A stretch of 57,289 nt of DNA from DASPTT01 sp035623275 (GTDB lineage: Bacteria; Actinomycetota; Acidimicrobiia; Acidimicrobiales; UBA8190): assembly GCA_035623275.1 (NCBI GenBank), contig DASPTT010000058.1:1-57289 (forward strand), in the 5' to 3' direction. Position 1 is the first letter of the stretch, and the number at the start of each line of letters is the position of its first letter. Positions 1-9,012 of the stretch are shown here, in pieces. The notes under the pieces were generated by a model, which was not told the origin of the DNA, did no database searches, and saw nothing but the letters and a program-made list of their open reading frames with translations. The position numbers and the translations under genes are program-made.

Positions 1-44
1 GATGTCGATCCCATGGGCCATGAGGCGGCATTCTCCCAGGCCGG

Positions 45-66
45 CGAGGTGGGGACCCCCACCTCG
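45..66. terminator. Hairpin at left edge of the window
   Basis: Bases 45-53 (CGAGGTGGG) are the exact reverse complement of 58-66, with a four-base centre, so the RNA would fold into a tight 9 to 10 bp stem. A short pyrimidine run follows. It is probably a terminator for a gene to the left of the window. No convincing coding region overlaps it. Confidence 0.4.
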
Positions 67-84
67 GGACGTTCTTCCCGTGCC

Positions 85-127
85 AATTGCGCCTCGCGCT
101 TGCTGGTCGCGAACGCGAGGCGCAATT
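85..127. repeat. 14-bp perfect inverted repeat upstream of the peroxiredoxin
   Basis: AATTGCGCCTCGCG at 85-98 is repeated as its exact reverse complement at 114-127, separated by 15 bases. There is no T-tract on either side, so it may be a terminator-like structure or a regulator-binding palindrome. Apart from this hairpin, the one at 45-66 and the promoter near 260-288, I see nothing coding in bases 1-350. Confidence 0.5.
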
Positions 128-259
128 AGGACCGGATCGGAACACCGCGGTCACCCCGCCGGGGGGGCTGGAGCGGCCCGGGGCCCGGACGAAAGGCCAG
201 GCCAGAGGCATGGCACGGGTTCGAGGAGCCGGCAGGCATAAAAATCCGACTTGCGGGGT

Positions 260-288
260 CGACAATTGCGGCCGAGACCGGTAGGGTC
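260..288 (+). promoter_or_regulatory. Candidate promoter of the peroxiredoxin gene
   Basis: TCGACA at 260-265 matches the -35 consensus TTGACA at five of six positions. It is followed after exactly 17 bases by TAGGGT at 283-288, a typical actinobacterial -10 (TANNNT). Transcription would start near 295 and leave a leader of about 55 bases before the ATG at 351. Confidence 0.5.
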
Positions 289-350
289 GCAGGCGAAACC
301 AGCGACCGGTACCGGCGGGACGCTCCGCCACCCCAGGATCAGGAGGACCA

Positions 351-986
351 ATGGCAGTTCGTTTGGGCGACGTCGCCCCCGACTTCACCGCCGACACCAC
401 GGAGGGCACGATCAACTTCCACGAGTGGCTCGGCGACTCGTGGGGGATCCTGTTCTCCCACCCCAAGGACTTCACGCCCGTCTGCACCACCGAGCTCGGC
501 GCCTTCTCCAAGGCCAAGGGCGAGTTCGACAAGCGCAACACCAAGCTGATCGGGCTGTCGGTCGACTCGGTCGAGAGCCACGACCAGTGGAAGGGTGACA
601 TCGAGGAGACCCAGGGTGCGGCGCTCAACTTCCCGCTGATCGGCGACCCCGACCGCAAGGTGTCGGACCTCTACGACATGATCCACCCCAACGCCAACGA
701 CACCCTGACGGTGCGCTCGGTGTTCATCATCGGCCCGGACAAGAAGGTGAAGCTCATCATCACCTACCCGGCCTCCACGGGCCGCAACGTGGACGAAGTG
801 CTGCGCGTGCTCGACTCGCTCCAGCTCACGGCCGACTACTCGGTGGCGACGCCGGTGAACTGGAAGGAGGGCCAGGACGTGATCATCGCCCCGGCCATCT
901 CGGACGAGGAGGCCCAGACCAAGTTCCCCAAGGGCTACAAGGCGCTCAAGCCGTACCTCCGGGTGACCCCCCAGCCCAACAAGTAG
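351..986 (+). CDS. 1-Cys peroxiredoxin (Prx6/AhpC-TSA family)
   Basis: This 211-residue protein reduces hydrogen peroxide and organic hydroperoxides. The peroxidatic cysteine is C45 in the motif FTPVCTTE. I find no other cysteine in the chain, which makes it a 1-Cys enzyme resolved by an external thiol. The length and the C-terminal extension after about residue 160 match the Prx6 subfamily, which is longer than typical 2-Cys AhpC. The ATG at 351 follows a strong AGGAGG ribosome binding site at about 341-347 and a good candidate promoter at 260-288. It is a single-gene unit: downstream is a strong hairpin and then a convergent gene. Confidence 0.95.
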   Translation: MAVRLGDVAPDFTADTTEGTINFHEWLGDSWGILFSHPKDFTPVCTTELGAFSKAKGEFDKRNTKLIGLSVDSVESHDQWKGDIEETQGAALNFPLIGDPDRKVSDLYDMIHPNANDTLTVRSVFIIGPDKKVKLIITYPASTGRNVDEVLRVLDSLQLTADYSVATPVNWKEGQDVIIAPAISDEEAQTKFPKGYKALKPYLRVTPQPNK

Positions 987-1007
987 CCCCGGTCCACCCG
1001 CCACAGG

Positions 1008-1044
1008 CGATCGGAGCCGGCCCGCCACGGGCCGGCTCCGATCG
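1008..1044. terminator. Bidirectional terminator hairpin, 16-bp perfect stem
   Basis: Bases 1008-1023 are perfectly complementary to 1029-1044, with a five-base loop (GCCAC). The stem lies between the ends of the convergent peroxiredoxin and PspC genes, so it can serve both strands. There is no long U-tract, as is usual in very GC-rich genomes. Confidence 0.7.
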
Positions 1045-1047
1045 CGT

Positions 1048-2028
1048 CTAGCCCCGGACGATCTTGACCTCGCCGAGACCGGCCTGGACGTCGAGCACGA
1101 GGTGCCCGCCGCCGCCCGCCTGGGTGCCCACGCCGGGCGAGTCCAGCGACCGGGTGGCTCCGAACCCCCCGTTGTCGTCGCCGAACACCCACACGTCGCC
1201 GATCCCGCTGTGCGCGGTGACGCTGACCTCGGTGGCGGCGGGCACGTCCACGACCACCTGGCCGATCCCGACGCTGGCGGTGACGTGCGTCGTCCCGGGC
1301 GGGAAGCTCACGCCGCGCAGGTCGACGGTGAGCTTTCCCACCGCCAGGCGGTACTCACGTGCCACCTGGGTGCTCGTCGCCGGTTGCCACTGGCTGTTGC
1401 CGATGCCGCCCCGAAGCGGCACCCCCGTGAGCGCTTCCGCCGTGAGCACCGCGGCGAACGTGAGCGTCGCCAGCGCCACGCCCGTGACGAGCAGGAGCAG
1501 GATCACCCGGCGGATCCGGGCCGCGGCCGACTCCTCGGGCCGGCGCGACACCAGCACCACCAGGAGGACGAGGGTCGCGAAGAAGAGCCAGAAGCCGGGC
1601 GCGAGGCCCCAGGCCCAGTGCGGCCACCAGGGACCGCTCGAGAACAGGTCGAGCGCGGCGGCCACGGCGATCGCCGCCACCACGATGCGCAGCGCCCTGC
1701 CGCCCCGATGCCCGCCCGCGGACGCGTCGACTGCGCCGCCGCCGCCGGCGGGGTCGGAGGGAATGAGGAGCCAGCCGACGAGGTAGAGCAGGAAGCCGGA
1801 ACCCCCGATCACCGCCAGCACCACGAAGGCGATGCGCACGATGACGACGTCGACGTCGAAGTAGCGGGCCACGCCGGCGGCCACACCGGCCACCACGCGG
1901 CCGTGCCGCGGACGGGTCAGTGCCCGGTGCGGCTGCTCGTCTCCCGGCTCGCCCGCGTGGGGGTCGCTCGGGTCGGCCGTGGCCAGCGCACCGGTGACGG
2001 TGGCCTCTGGGTCGTCGTGGGAGGTCAT
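1048..2028 (-). CDS. PspC-domain membrane protein with LiaF-like C-terminal domain
   Basis: 326 residues from the ATG at 2028. A longer upstream frame exists but its N-terminal part is arginine-rich and reads like non-coding sequence. A PspC domain occupies roughly residues 35-90 and is followed by hydrophobic membrane segments. The C-terminal third (from 'REYRLAVGKL' on) is a repetitive beta-rich region like the DUF4097/LiaF 'toastrack' domain. Such proteins restrain or tune partner histidine kinases in envelope-stress systems. It is transcribed divergently from a PspC-containing histidine kinase at 2163, which supports a LiaF-like role. The exact function is inferred. Confidence 0.85.
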   Translation of the reverse strand: MTSHDDPEATVTGALATADPSDPHAGEPGDEQPHRALTRPRHGRVVAGVAAGVARYFDVDVVIVRIAFVVLAVIGGSGFLLYLVGWLLIPSDPAGGGGAVDASAGGHRGGRALRIVVAAIAVAAALDLFSSGPWWPHWAWGLAPGFWLFFATLVLLVVLVSRRPEESAAARIRRVILLLLVTGVALATLTFAAVLTAEALTGVPLRGGIGNSQWQPATSTQVAREYRLAVGKLTVDLRGVSFPPGTTHVTASVGIGQVVVDVPAATEVSVTAHSGIGDVWVFGDDNGGFGATRSLDSPGVGTQAGGGGHLVLDVQAGLGEVKIVRG

Positions 2029-2162
2029 GTCGCCATCATCCGGCCGGCGACGGCCGGCGGGAATCGGGGATCTCCCCGACAGGACCGGGACGAACGGGCA
2101 CGGACTCGGGGTGTCCCCTCGTGGTGGGCGGCGCGCGCCGGTGGGATCATGGCCGCATCGAC

Positions 2163-3521
2163 GTGACCGACACCCCCGGGCCGGGGCCCGGCGCATCGGC
2201 GCCGCCACCACCTCCACCACCGCGCGGGAACGAGCCGAGCGGGGACGGCTCGCCGCGCCACCGCCACCACCAGCACTGGTGGCGCGCCCCTCGCCGCCAC
2301 GGGCCGTTGCGCCGGAGCCGGACGAACCGGATGCTGGGCGGGGTCGCCGGCGGGCTGTCGGCCCGGCTCGGCATCGACGCGGTGGTCATCCGGGCGGTCT
2401 TCGTGCTGCTGATCGCCGGCGGCGGCACGGGCTTCGCCGTCTATGTGCTGGCGTGGCTCCTCGTCCCCCGTGAGGGGGAGGACTCCTCGATCGCCCGCCG
2501 GGTGGTGGCGGACCGCCGCGCCGTCAGCACCGCGCTGGCCGTCGGATCCGTGCTCGCGGTGGTGCTCATCGTCGTGAGCGCGCTCGGGCTCAACTTCGCC
2601 GCGGGCCTCATCTGGCCCGTGTCGTTGGGCATGGCCGGGCTGGTCTTCGTCTGGCACGGCGCCCAGGACGACGAGAAGGTGCTGCTCCAAGAGCTCGTGG
2701 GGCAGCGCCCGATCGCCGAAATGGGCAAGGGCGGCCGGCTGCTCGTGCTGCGCGTCGTCGTCGGCGGCATCCTCGTCATCGGCGGGCTGGTGGCCCTGAT
2801 CGCCGCCGGCCACGCCACCGTCGGGGCCGTCAGGGCGATCCTGGCGGCATCGATCGTCCTGCTCGGCTTCCTCGTGGTCTTCGGCCCCTGGTGGCTGCGC
2901 CTGGCCCGGGAGCTCATCGTCGAGCGCAGGGAGCGTGTCCGCGCCGAGGAGCGGGCCGACATGGCCGCGCACATCCACGACTCCGTGCTCCAGACGCTCG
3001 CCCTCATCCAACGCTCCTCGGGCGACCCCGGCGAGGTCCGGCGCCTCGCCAGGGTGCAAGAGCGCGAGCTGCGGGCGTGGCTCTTCGAGGACCGACCACC
3101 CGGTGCGTTCGACGACGAGACGGTGGCCACGCTGGGCAAGGGGGTGTCGGCCATCGCCGCCCTGGTGGAGGAGCGGCACCACGTCGACGTGGAGGTCGTG
3201 GTCGTCGGGGACTGCCCCCTCGACGACGACCTGCGCGCGTTGCTCGCCGCGGGCAAAGAGGCGGTGGTCAACGCGGCCAAGTTCTCGGGGGCACCGGTCG
3301 TGTCCGTCTTCGCCGAGGTGGAGGACCCGCGCGTCACGCTGTTCGTCCGCGACCGCGGCGTGGGCTTCGACCCGTCGCAGGTGGCCGACGACCGTCGTGG
3401 CATCGCCGAGTCGATCCGGGCGCGCCTGGCGCGTCACGGGGGCACGGCGGAGATCCGCAGCACCATCGGGCAGGGCACCGAGGTCGAGCTCACGCTCCCC
3501 CGGGGCAAGGCGACCCGATGA
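2163..3521 (+). CDS. PspC-domain sensor histidine kinase (LiaS/DesK class)
   Basis: 452 residues from the GTG at 2163. A proline-rich N-terminus leads into a PspC domain at about residues 53-105, four to five membrane segments (about 120-245) and a HisKA_3-type dimerisation helix with 'HIHDSVLQTLA', where H272 is the likely phospho-acceptor. The ATPase domain follows with an N-box ('EAVVNAAKF'), a G1 box ('DRGVGFD') and a G2-like 'GQGTEVEL'. Its stop overlaps the ATG of the response regulator by 4 bp, so the two are a translationally coupled pair. Sensing is probably at the membrane. A further in-frame start at 2121 is possible but less likely. Confidence 0.9.
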   Translation: MTDTPGPGPGASAPPPPPPPRGNEPSGDGSPRHRHHQHWWRAPRRHGPLRRSRTNRMLGGVAGGLSARLGIDAVVIRAVFVLLIAGGGTGFAVYVLAWLLVPREGEDSSIARRVVADRRAVSTALAVGSVLAVVLIVVSALGLNFAAGLIWPVSLGMAGLVFVWHGAQDDEKVLLQELVGQRPIAEMGKGGRLLVLRVVVGGILVIGGLVALIAAGHATVGAVRAILAASIVLLGFLVVFGPWWLRLARELIVERRERVRAEERADMAAHIHDSVLQTLALIQRSSGDPGEVRRLARVQERELRAWLFEDRPPGAFDDETVATLGKGVSAIAALVEERHHVDVEVVVVGDCPLDDDLRALLAAGKEAVVNAAKFSGAPVVSVFAEVEDPRVTLFVRDRGVGFDPSQVADDRRGIAESIRARLARHGGTAEIRSTIGQGTEVELTLPRGKATR

Positions 3522-4171
3522 GACCGCGCGTCTTCCTCGTCGACGACCACCAGCTGTTCCGCTCGGGCGTGCGGGCCGAGTTGGGGGACGGCGTCGAGAT
3601 CGTCGGTGAGGCGGACGAGGTGGCCGCCGCCATCGAACTGATCCGTGAACGGGTTCCCGACGTCGTGCTCGTCGACGTGCACATGCCCGACGGCGGCGGC
3701 CAGGCCGTCATCGAAGCCGTCGGCTCGACGAACCCCGACGTGCGCTTCCTGGCCCTGTCGGTGTCCGATGCGGCCGAGGACGTGATCGGCGTCATCCGGG
3801 CGGGGGCGCGCGGGTACGTCACCAAGACCATCTCGGGGCCCGAGCTGACGGACGCCATCTGCCGGGTCGCCGAGGGCGATGCCGTGTTCTCCCCGCGTCT
3901 GGCCGGGTTCGTCCTCGACGCCTTCGCCTCCGATCCCCAGGCGGCCGGCGGCGCCGCACCGTCCTTCGACCCCGAGATCGACCAGCTCACCCCGCGCGAA
4001 CGCGAGGTGCTCCGGTTCATCGCCCGCGGCTATGCCTACAAGGAGGTCGCCCGCGAGCTGTCCATCTCGGTCAAGACCGTCGAGAGCCACGTGTCGGCAG
4101 TGCTGCGCAAGCTGCAGCTCACCAGCCGCCACCAGCTCACCCACTGGGCCACCGAGCGGCGGCTCCTCTAA
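3518..4171 (+). CDS. NarL/LuxR-type response regulator
   Basis: 217 residues. The receiver domain (about 1-120) has acidic residues D9 and D10, phospho-acceptor D53 in 'VLVDVHMPDG', S81 and K103. A LuxR-type helix-turn-helix lies at about 150-215 ('LTPREREVLRFIARG' and 'SVKTVESHVSAVLRKL'). The ATG overlaps the stop of the kinase gene, so this is the cognate regulator. The TAA stop is followed in the same frame by an open remnant of another protein (see 4172-4435). Targets are unknown; by analogy with LiaR they may include the divergent PspC gene. Confidence 0.93.
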   Translation: MRPRVFLVDDHQLFRSGVRAELGDGVEIVGEADEVAAAIELIRERVPDVVLVDVHMPDGGGQAVIEAVGSTNPDVRFLALSVSDAAEDVIGVIRAGARGYVTKTISGPELTDAICRVAEGDAVFSPRLAGFVLDAFASDPQAAGGAAPSFDPEIDQLTPREREVLRFIARGYAYKEVARELSISVKTVESHVSAVLRKLQLTSRHQLTHWATERRLL

Positions 4172-4435
4172 GCCTCCGCTACCGGGATCCTGCGCCGTGG
4201 CGACTGCTTCGGCGAGCAGTGGGTGTTCGCACGGGCACCCGCCTCGGTGTCGATCGTGACGCTCGAGCCCGTCGTGCTGCTCACCCTGGAGGCCCGGCGC
4301 CTAGCGCCGCTGGTCGAGCGGTTCCCCGCGGTGGCGACGCGCCTGGTGCGCGAGCTCGCCCGCCGTCCGGCCCCCTACGAGCTGGTCGACGCCGACCGCC
4401 TGGTCGTCCCGGTGTTCCCCCGGCCGGCGCCGTAG
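4172..4435 (+). pseudogene. Remnant of a cyclic-nucleotide-binding domain
   Basis: Directly after the TAA of the response regulator, and in its frame, 87 codons read through sequence such as 'LRRGDCFGEQWVFARAPASV', followed by a hydrophobic strand and an amphipathic helix ending in 'LVRELARR'. This order (G-x-x-FGE, then R-x-x-x-SV, then the capping helix) is that of the second half of a CRP/cNMP-binding domain. The first half and a credible start codon with ribosome binding site are missing. A short product from the GTG at 4223 is possible but would lack the phosphate-binding FGE motif. I read it as a decayed gene; the family assignment rests on pattern only. Confidence 0.55.
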
Positions 4436-4441
4436 CCCCGG

Positions 4442-6241
4442 TCAGCCGATCTCGTCGGCCGGGGGCGCTGCGGTCGCCGTCCCGCCGCCCACGAGCTCGT
4501 GGCGCAGGTCGCGCTTCAAGACCTTGCCCTGGGGGTTGCGCGGCAGGGGCGCCTGGCGGAACCAGACGTGGGTCGGGACCATGAACGCGGCGATCCGCTC
4601 CCGGAGGTGCGCGGTGAGCTCCTCGGCGGACAAGGTCTCGCCGGGCCGGACGACGACGGCGGCGCCCACCTCCTCGCCCAGCACGGGGTGGGGGACGCCG
4701 ATCACCGCGCAGTCGGCCACCGCGGGGTGCTCGAAGAGGGCCGCTTCGACCTCGACGCAGTAGACGTTCTCGCCGCCGCGGATGACCATGTCCTTGGCCC
4801 GGTCCACGATGTAGACGAAACCCTCGTCGTCGATGCGGGCGACGTCGCCGGTGTGCAGCCAGCCCCGGCTGAAGCTCGCGGCGGTCTCGGCCGGCTTGTT
4901 CCAGTAGCCGCGCACGACGTTGGGGCCCTTGACCCACAGCTCGCCCCGGACGTCGGGGCCGCGGGGGAGGTCCGGTCCCGGCTCGTCGCCCTCGTAGTCG
5001 TCGGGCACCACGGCGACCTCCGCCACCGGCACCGGCGGTCCCACGCTGTCGGGCTTGCGGACGTAGTCGTCGCCGGTGTTCATGGTGGTCACCGACGACG
5101 TCTCGGTGAGCCCGTAGCCGTTGGAGGGCGAGCCGACAGGGAAGAACTGCTTGATCCGGCGGACCAGCTCCGGCGGCGCCGGCGCCCCCCCGTAGGCGAC
5201 GGCCCGGACCGACGACGTGTCGCGCGTGGCGAATGCGGGCGAGTCGATGACTTGCATCACCATCGCCGGCACCCCTCCGAACGTGGTGATGCGCTCGCGC
5301 TCAATGAGCTCGAGGGCCCGTTCCGGGTCCCAGTGGTGCATCATCACGAGCTTGTTGCCGGCCGCCGTGTTGGCCACCAGGATGGCATGGCACCCCGTGG
5401 CGTGGAAGAGAGGGACCGACAGCAAGTACGCGTGCTGGCTGCTCCCGCCCTCGCCCTCCGTCAGCCCGCCTGTATTGCGCAGTGATGCCCGTGTGTTGAG
5501 GAAGAACAGGCTCATGAGGTTCGTGCAGATGTTGCGGTGCGTGCCCACCGCGCCCTTCGGCTTCCCCGTGGTGCCCGACGTGTAGAAGATGGTGGCGTCG
5601 TCCTCCGGGTGGATCTCGACGTCGGGCAGGGTGACGTCGCCGCCACCCCCCTCCGCAGGGACGAGCTGGCCGAAGCCCACGATCGGCACGATGCCGTCGG
5701 TCTCGGGCTCGAAGGGCCGACGGTCCTCGTTGGCCACGACCACGACACGCAGGTCGGGCAGCTTCGCCAGGTGTGGCCGGATCCGCTCCAGGCGCTCGCT
5801 GTCGACGAAGACGACCGAGCTGCCCGAGTCGGCGAGGCCGTACTCGAGCTCGGGACCGGTCCACCAGGCGTTGAGGGGCACCACGACCGCACCGGCCGCC
5901 GCGGTGGCCCAGAAGGCCATGGCCCATTCCGGGAGGTTGCGCATCACGATCGACACCCGGTCACCCTTCTGGACGCCGAAGCGTTCCCGCAGCTCGTGCG
6001 CGATCGAGGCGACGTCGCGGAAGTGCTGCTCGAAGGTGATGCGCTCGTCCTCGTAGACGAGCAGGTCCTTGTCGCCGTGCCCCCGGCTCAGCTCCAGCAC
6101 GTCCCGGAGGCTGTGGGGGCAGTTCTTCCAGACCTTGGTCCGCACGCCACGGATGTCGACCTCGTCGATCTCGAACATCTGACCCGAAGCGGTCAGCGTC
6201 GCGTTCGCCTCCTCGATGGAGAGCGACGGGGTCTGGGACAT
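4442..6241 (-). CDS. AMP-dependent acyl-CoA synthetase (class I adenylate-forming)
   Basis: 599 residues. It activates a carboxylic acid to an acyl-AMP and then an acyl-CoA thioester in the cytosol. The P-loop-like motif 'YTSGTTGKPKGA' (about 218-232), the 'YGLTETSS' motif, 'GWLHTGDVARIDDEGF' and the C-terminal lysine motif 'PRNPQGKVLKRDL' are all present, so it should be active. The ATG at 6241 follows an AAAGGAGG ribosome binding site. The substrate is probably a fatty or other lipophilic acid. It is closely similar in layout to the synthetase at 45730-47469, suggesting paralogues. It ends six bases from the cNMP remnant, tail to tail. Confidence 0.93.
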   Translation of the reverse strand: MSQTPSLSIEEANATLTASGQMFEIDEVDIRGVRTKVWKNCPHSLRDVLELSRGHGDKDLLVYEDERITFEQHFRDVASIAHELRERFGVQKGDRVSIVMRNLPEWAMAFWATAAAGAVVVPLNAWWTGPELEYGLADSGSSVVFVDSERLERIRPHLAKLPDLRVVVVANEDRRPFEPETDGIVPIVGFGQLVPAEGGGGDVTLPDVEIHPEDDATIFYTSGTTGKPKGAVGTHRNICTNLMSLFFLNTRASLRNTGGLTEGEGGSSQHAYLLSVPLFHATGCHAILVANTAAGNKLVMMHHWDPERALELIERERITTFGGVPAMVMQVIDSPAFATRDTSSVRAVAYGGAPAPPELVRRIKQFFPVGSPSNGYGLTETSSVTTMNTGDDYVRKPDSVGPPVPVAEVAVVPDDYEGDEPGPDLPRGPDVRGELWVKGPNVVRGYWNKPAETAASFSRGWLHTGDVARIDDEGFVYIVDRAKDMVIRGGENVYCVEVEAALFEHPAVADCAVIGVPHPVLGEEVGAAVVVRPGETLSAEELTAHLRERIAAFMVPTHVWFRQAPLPRNPQGKVLKRDLRHELVGGGTATAAPPADEIG

Positions 6242-6281
6242 GGGTCGTGCCTCCTTTGCGGGCGGCGATCGCGGCGCGGCG

Positions 6282-6893
<612 letters not shown>

Positions 6894-6931
6894 CCGCAGG
6901 ATGCTATCGGCGGGCGGACTAGGGTCGCGAC
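6894..6931. promoter_or_regulatory. 38-bp divergent leaderless promoter region of orn and dut
   Basis: Only 38 bases separate the two GTG start codons. On the plus strand TAGGGT (6920-6925) lies six bases before the dut GTG at 6932. On the minus strand TAGCAT (6901-6906 reversed) lies seven bases before the orn GTG at 6893. Neither gene has room for a Shine-Dalgarno sequence. Both features point to transcription starting at the start codon. Confidence 0.55.
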
Positions 6932-7375
6932 GTGCTGGAGGTGCCGTTGGTGCGGCTCGACCCCGAGCTGCCGATGCCCGGGTACGCGCACCCGGGAGAC
7001 GGCGGCGCGGACCTCTACGCCCGTGTGCCCGCGGTGCTCGCCCCCGGCGGCGGGCGGGCCCTGGTGCCCACCGGCGTCGCGGTGGCCATTCCCGAGGGCT
7101 ATGCCGGGTTCGTCCAGCCGAGGAGCGGCCTGGCGCTGCGTCACGGGGTCACCTGCCTCAACACCCCGGGGCTCATCGACGCCGGATACCGCGACGAGAT
7201 CCGGGTGATCCTCGTGAACACCGACCCGGTCGAGCTCTACAAGGTCGAGCGCGGCGACCGGGTCGCGCAGCTGGTGATCCAGCGCGTCGAGGAGGCGAGC
7301 TTCGTGGTCGTCGGCGCGGACGAGCTCGCCGACTCGTCGCGAGGGCTCGGCGGGTTCGGGCACACGGGGCGATGA
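6932..7375 (+). CDS. dut: dUTP diphosphatase
   Basis: 147 residues. The trimeric enzyme hydrolyses dUTP to dUMP and pyrophosphate, keeping uracil out of DNA and feeding dTMP synthesis. All five family motifs are present: 'GGADLYA', 'PRSGLALRHGV', 'GLIDAGYRDEI', 'RGDRVAQLVI' and the C-terminal glycine-rich 'RGLGGFGHTG' that closes over the active site. The GTG start at 6932 gives the normal family length. A TAGGGT -10 element just upstream suggests a leaderless message. It is followed after 27 bases by the acyltransferase gene. Confidence 0.96.
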   Translation: MLEVPLVRLDPELPMPGYAHPGDGGADLYARVPAVLAPGGGRALVPTGVAVAIPEGYAGFVQPRSGLALRHGVTCLNTPGLIDAGYRDEIRVILVNTDPVELYKVERGDRVAQLVIQRVEEASFVVVGADELADSSRGLGGFGHTGR

Positions 7376-7402
7376 GCGCCCGGCGCCCGGGGGTGTGACG
7401 TC

Positions 7403-8899
7403 GTGGAGCGCGTGAGCGGCCTCGACGCCGCCTTTCTCGCCCTCGAGACCACGACCATGCACATGCACATCGCCGCGGTCATGGTCTTCGAGCCGCCGGC
7501 CCCGAGCGGGGCCGACGACGACACGCCGCCCGCCACCCGCCAGTACGTGCGGCTGCGCCAGGTCGTGGAGGAGCGGCTGCACCTGGTGCCGCCGCTCCGG
7601 CGCCGGGTCGTGCGCGTACCCTTCGGGTTCCATCACCCGATCTGGATCGAGGACCCCGACTTCGACCTCGACTACCACATCCGGCGCGCCCATCTCCCCG
7701 CGCCGGGCGGCCCCGCCGAGCTCACGACGTTCGTGGCCGAGCTGGTCGGCCGACCGCTCGATCCGTCGAGGCCCTTGTGGGAGGTGCACCTGGTCGAGGG
7801 TCTCGACTCGGGCCATGTCGCCATGGTGGTGAAGCTGCACCACGCCGCCATCGACGGGGCCTCGGGCGCGGAGGTCCTGGCCGCCTTCCTCGACACCGGA
7901 CCGTTGCCCCGGCTGGTCGACGCGCCCACGCGCCCCTGGCGTCCCGAGCCCGTGCCCACCGAGGCCGAGCTCGTGGCCTGGGCGGCGTCGTCCCTGGTCC
8001 GTCAACCCGAGCGGGCGCTGTCCGCGCTGCGCCGCACCATGGGCGCCGCGCGCGAGCTCGCAGAGCGGAACCGCCGCCTGCGCGAGGAGGACGAGCTCGC
8101 CCCGCCGCCGGCGCCCTTCAGCGCGCCTCGCACGTCGCTCAACGGCGCCATCTCGCCCCATCGGCGCTTCGCCGTCGCCGAAGCGGCCATGGACGACCTC
8201 CGCGCCGTCAAGGACGCGCTGGGCGGCACCGTCAACGACGTGGTCCTCGCGGTGGTGTCCGGCGCGCTGCGGCGGCTCCTCGAGGAGCGAGGCGAGCGCC
8301 TGGACGACCCGATGGTCGCCCTGGTCCCCATCTCGGCGAGGACCGAGGAGGACCGGGGGCTCATGGGCAACAAGGTGTCGGCCATGCTCGTGTCCCTCGC
8401 GTCGTCGGTGGCGGACCCGGTCGACCGCCTCCGGGCCATCTCGACTTCCACCCGCGTCGCCAAGGACCAGGCGCGACTGCTGCCGCAGGAGCTCGTCCGC
8501 AATTGGGCGCAGCTGGCGTTCCCCGCGCTGTCGTCCCGCCTGGCCCGGCTCTCCTCCAACGTGCGGCTCTTCGACCACCTCCGGCCGGTCTTCAACGTGC
8601 TCGTGTCGAACATCCCCGGTCCCGACCTCCCGTTGTGGTGCGCGGGTGGGCGGCTGGTGGCCCTGTACCCGATCGGCCCGATCGTGGAGGGCGTCGGGCT
8701 CAACGTCACCGTCGCCAGCTACGACGGCACCATGTACTTCGGCGTGCTCGGGTGCCGGGAGCTCGTGCCCGAGGTGGAGCGGGTGGCCGGGCACCTCGCC
8801 GATTCCCTCGCCGACCTGGTCAAGGCGGCAACCCGCAGGGAGGGAGCACGGCGGCGGCGTGGCGGTCGCGGTGCCCACCGGGGTCTTCGGCCGGGATAG
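7403..8899 (+). CDS. Wax ester synthase/diacylglycerol acyltransferase (WS/DGAT)
   Basis: 498 residues from a GTG. The enzyme transfers acyl groups from acyl-CoA to long-chain alcohols or diacylglycerol, making storage lipids. The N-terminal 'LDAAFLALE' and the catalytic HHxxxDG motif ('KLHHAAIDG', H146, H147, D151) are present, as are the conserved 'NDVVLAVVSGALR' and 'PLWCAGGRL' regions of the second half. The last 25 residues are arginine-rich. Storage lipid synthesis fits with the several acyl-CoA synthetases in the window. The next feature downstream is tRNA-Gly. Confidence 0.93.
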   Translation: MERVSGLDAAFLALETTTMHMHIAAVMVFEPPAPSGADDDTPPATRQYVRLRQVVEERLHLVPPLRRRVVRVPFGFHHPIWIEDPDFDLDYHIRRAHLPAPGGPAELTTFVAELVGRPLDPSRPLWEVHLVEGLDSGHVAMVVKLHHAAIDGASGAEVLAAFLDTGPLPRLVDAPTRPWRPEPVPTEAELVAWAASSLVRQPERALSALRRTMGAARELAERNRRLREEDELAPPPAPFSAPRTSLNGAISPHRRFAVAEAAMDDLRAVKDALGGTVNDVVLAVVSGALRRLLEERGERLDDPMVALVPISARTEEDRGLMGNKVSAMLVSLASSVADPVDRLRAISTSTRVAKDQARLLPQELVRNWAQLAFPALSSRLARLSSNVRLFDHLRPVFNVLVSNIPGPDLPLWCAGGRLVALYPIGPIVEGVGLNVTVASYDGTMYFGVLGCRELVPEVERVAGHLADSLADLVKAATRREGARRRRGGRGAHRGLRPG

Positions 8900-8939
8900 G
8901 GTTCGGGCCGCTGAGGGGCGTTACACTGGTGCCCCACAC

Positions 8940-9012
8940 GCGGACGTGGCTCAGTTGGTAGAGCATCACCTTGCCAAGGTGAGGGTCGCGGGTTCGAATC
9001 CCGTCGTCCGCT
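8940..9012 (+). tRNA. tRNA-Gly (GCC)
   Basis: Cloverleaf with acceptor GCGGACG pairing CGTCCGC, anticodon stem CACC/GGTG, anticodon GCC at 8973-8975, T-arm with GGTTCGAATCC and discriminator U as expected for glycine. CCA is not encoded. TACACT at 8922-8927 is a plausible -10 element. Confidence 0.95.

Noticed and set aside
45..66. GGTGGGGACCCCCACC as a DosR-like box upstream of the peroxiredoxin.
   Set aside because: It is the stem of a longer terminator-like hairpin and lacks the four-base A-rich centre.
2..241. An open frame of 79 codons at the left edge.
   Set aside because: It is arginine- and proline-rich, runs through two strong hairpins and has no recognisable domain or ribosome binding site.
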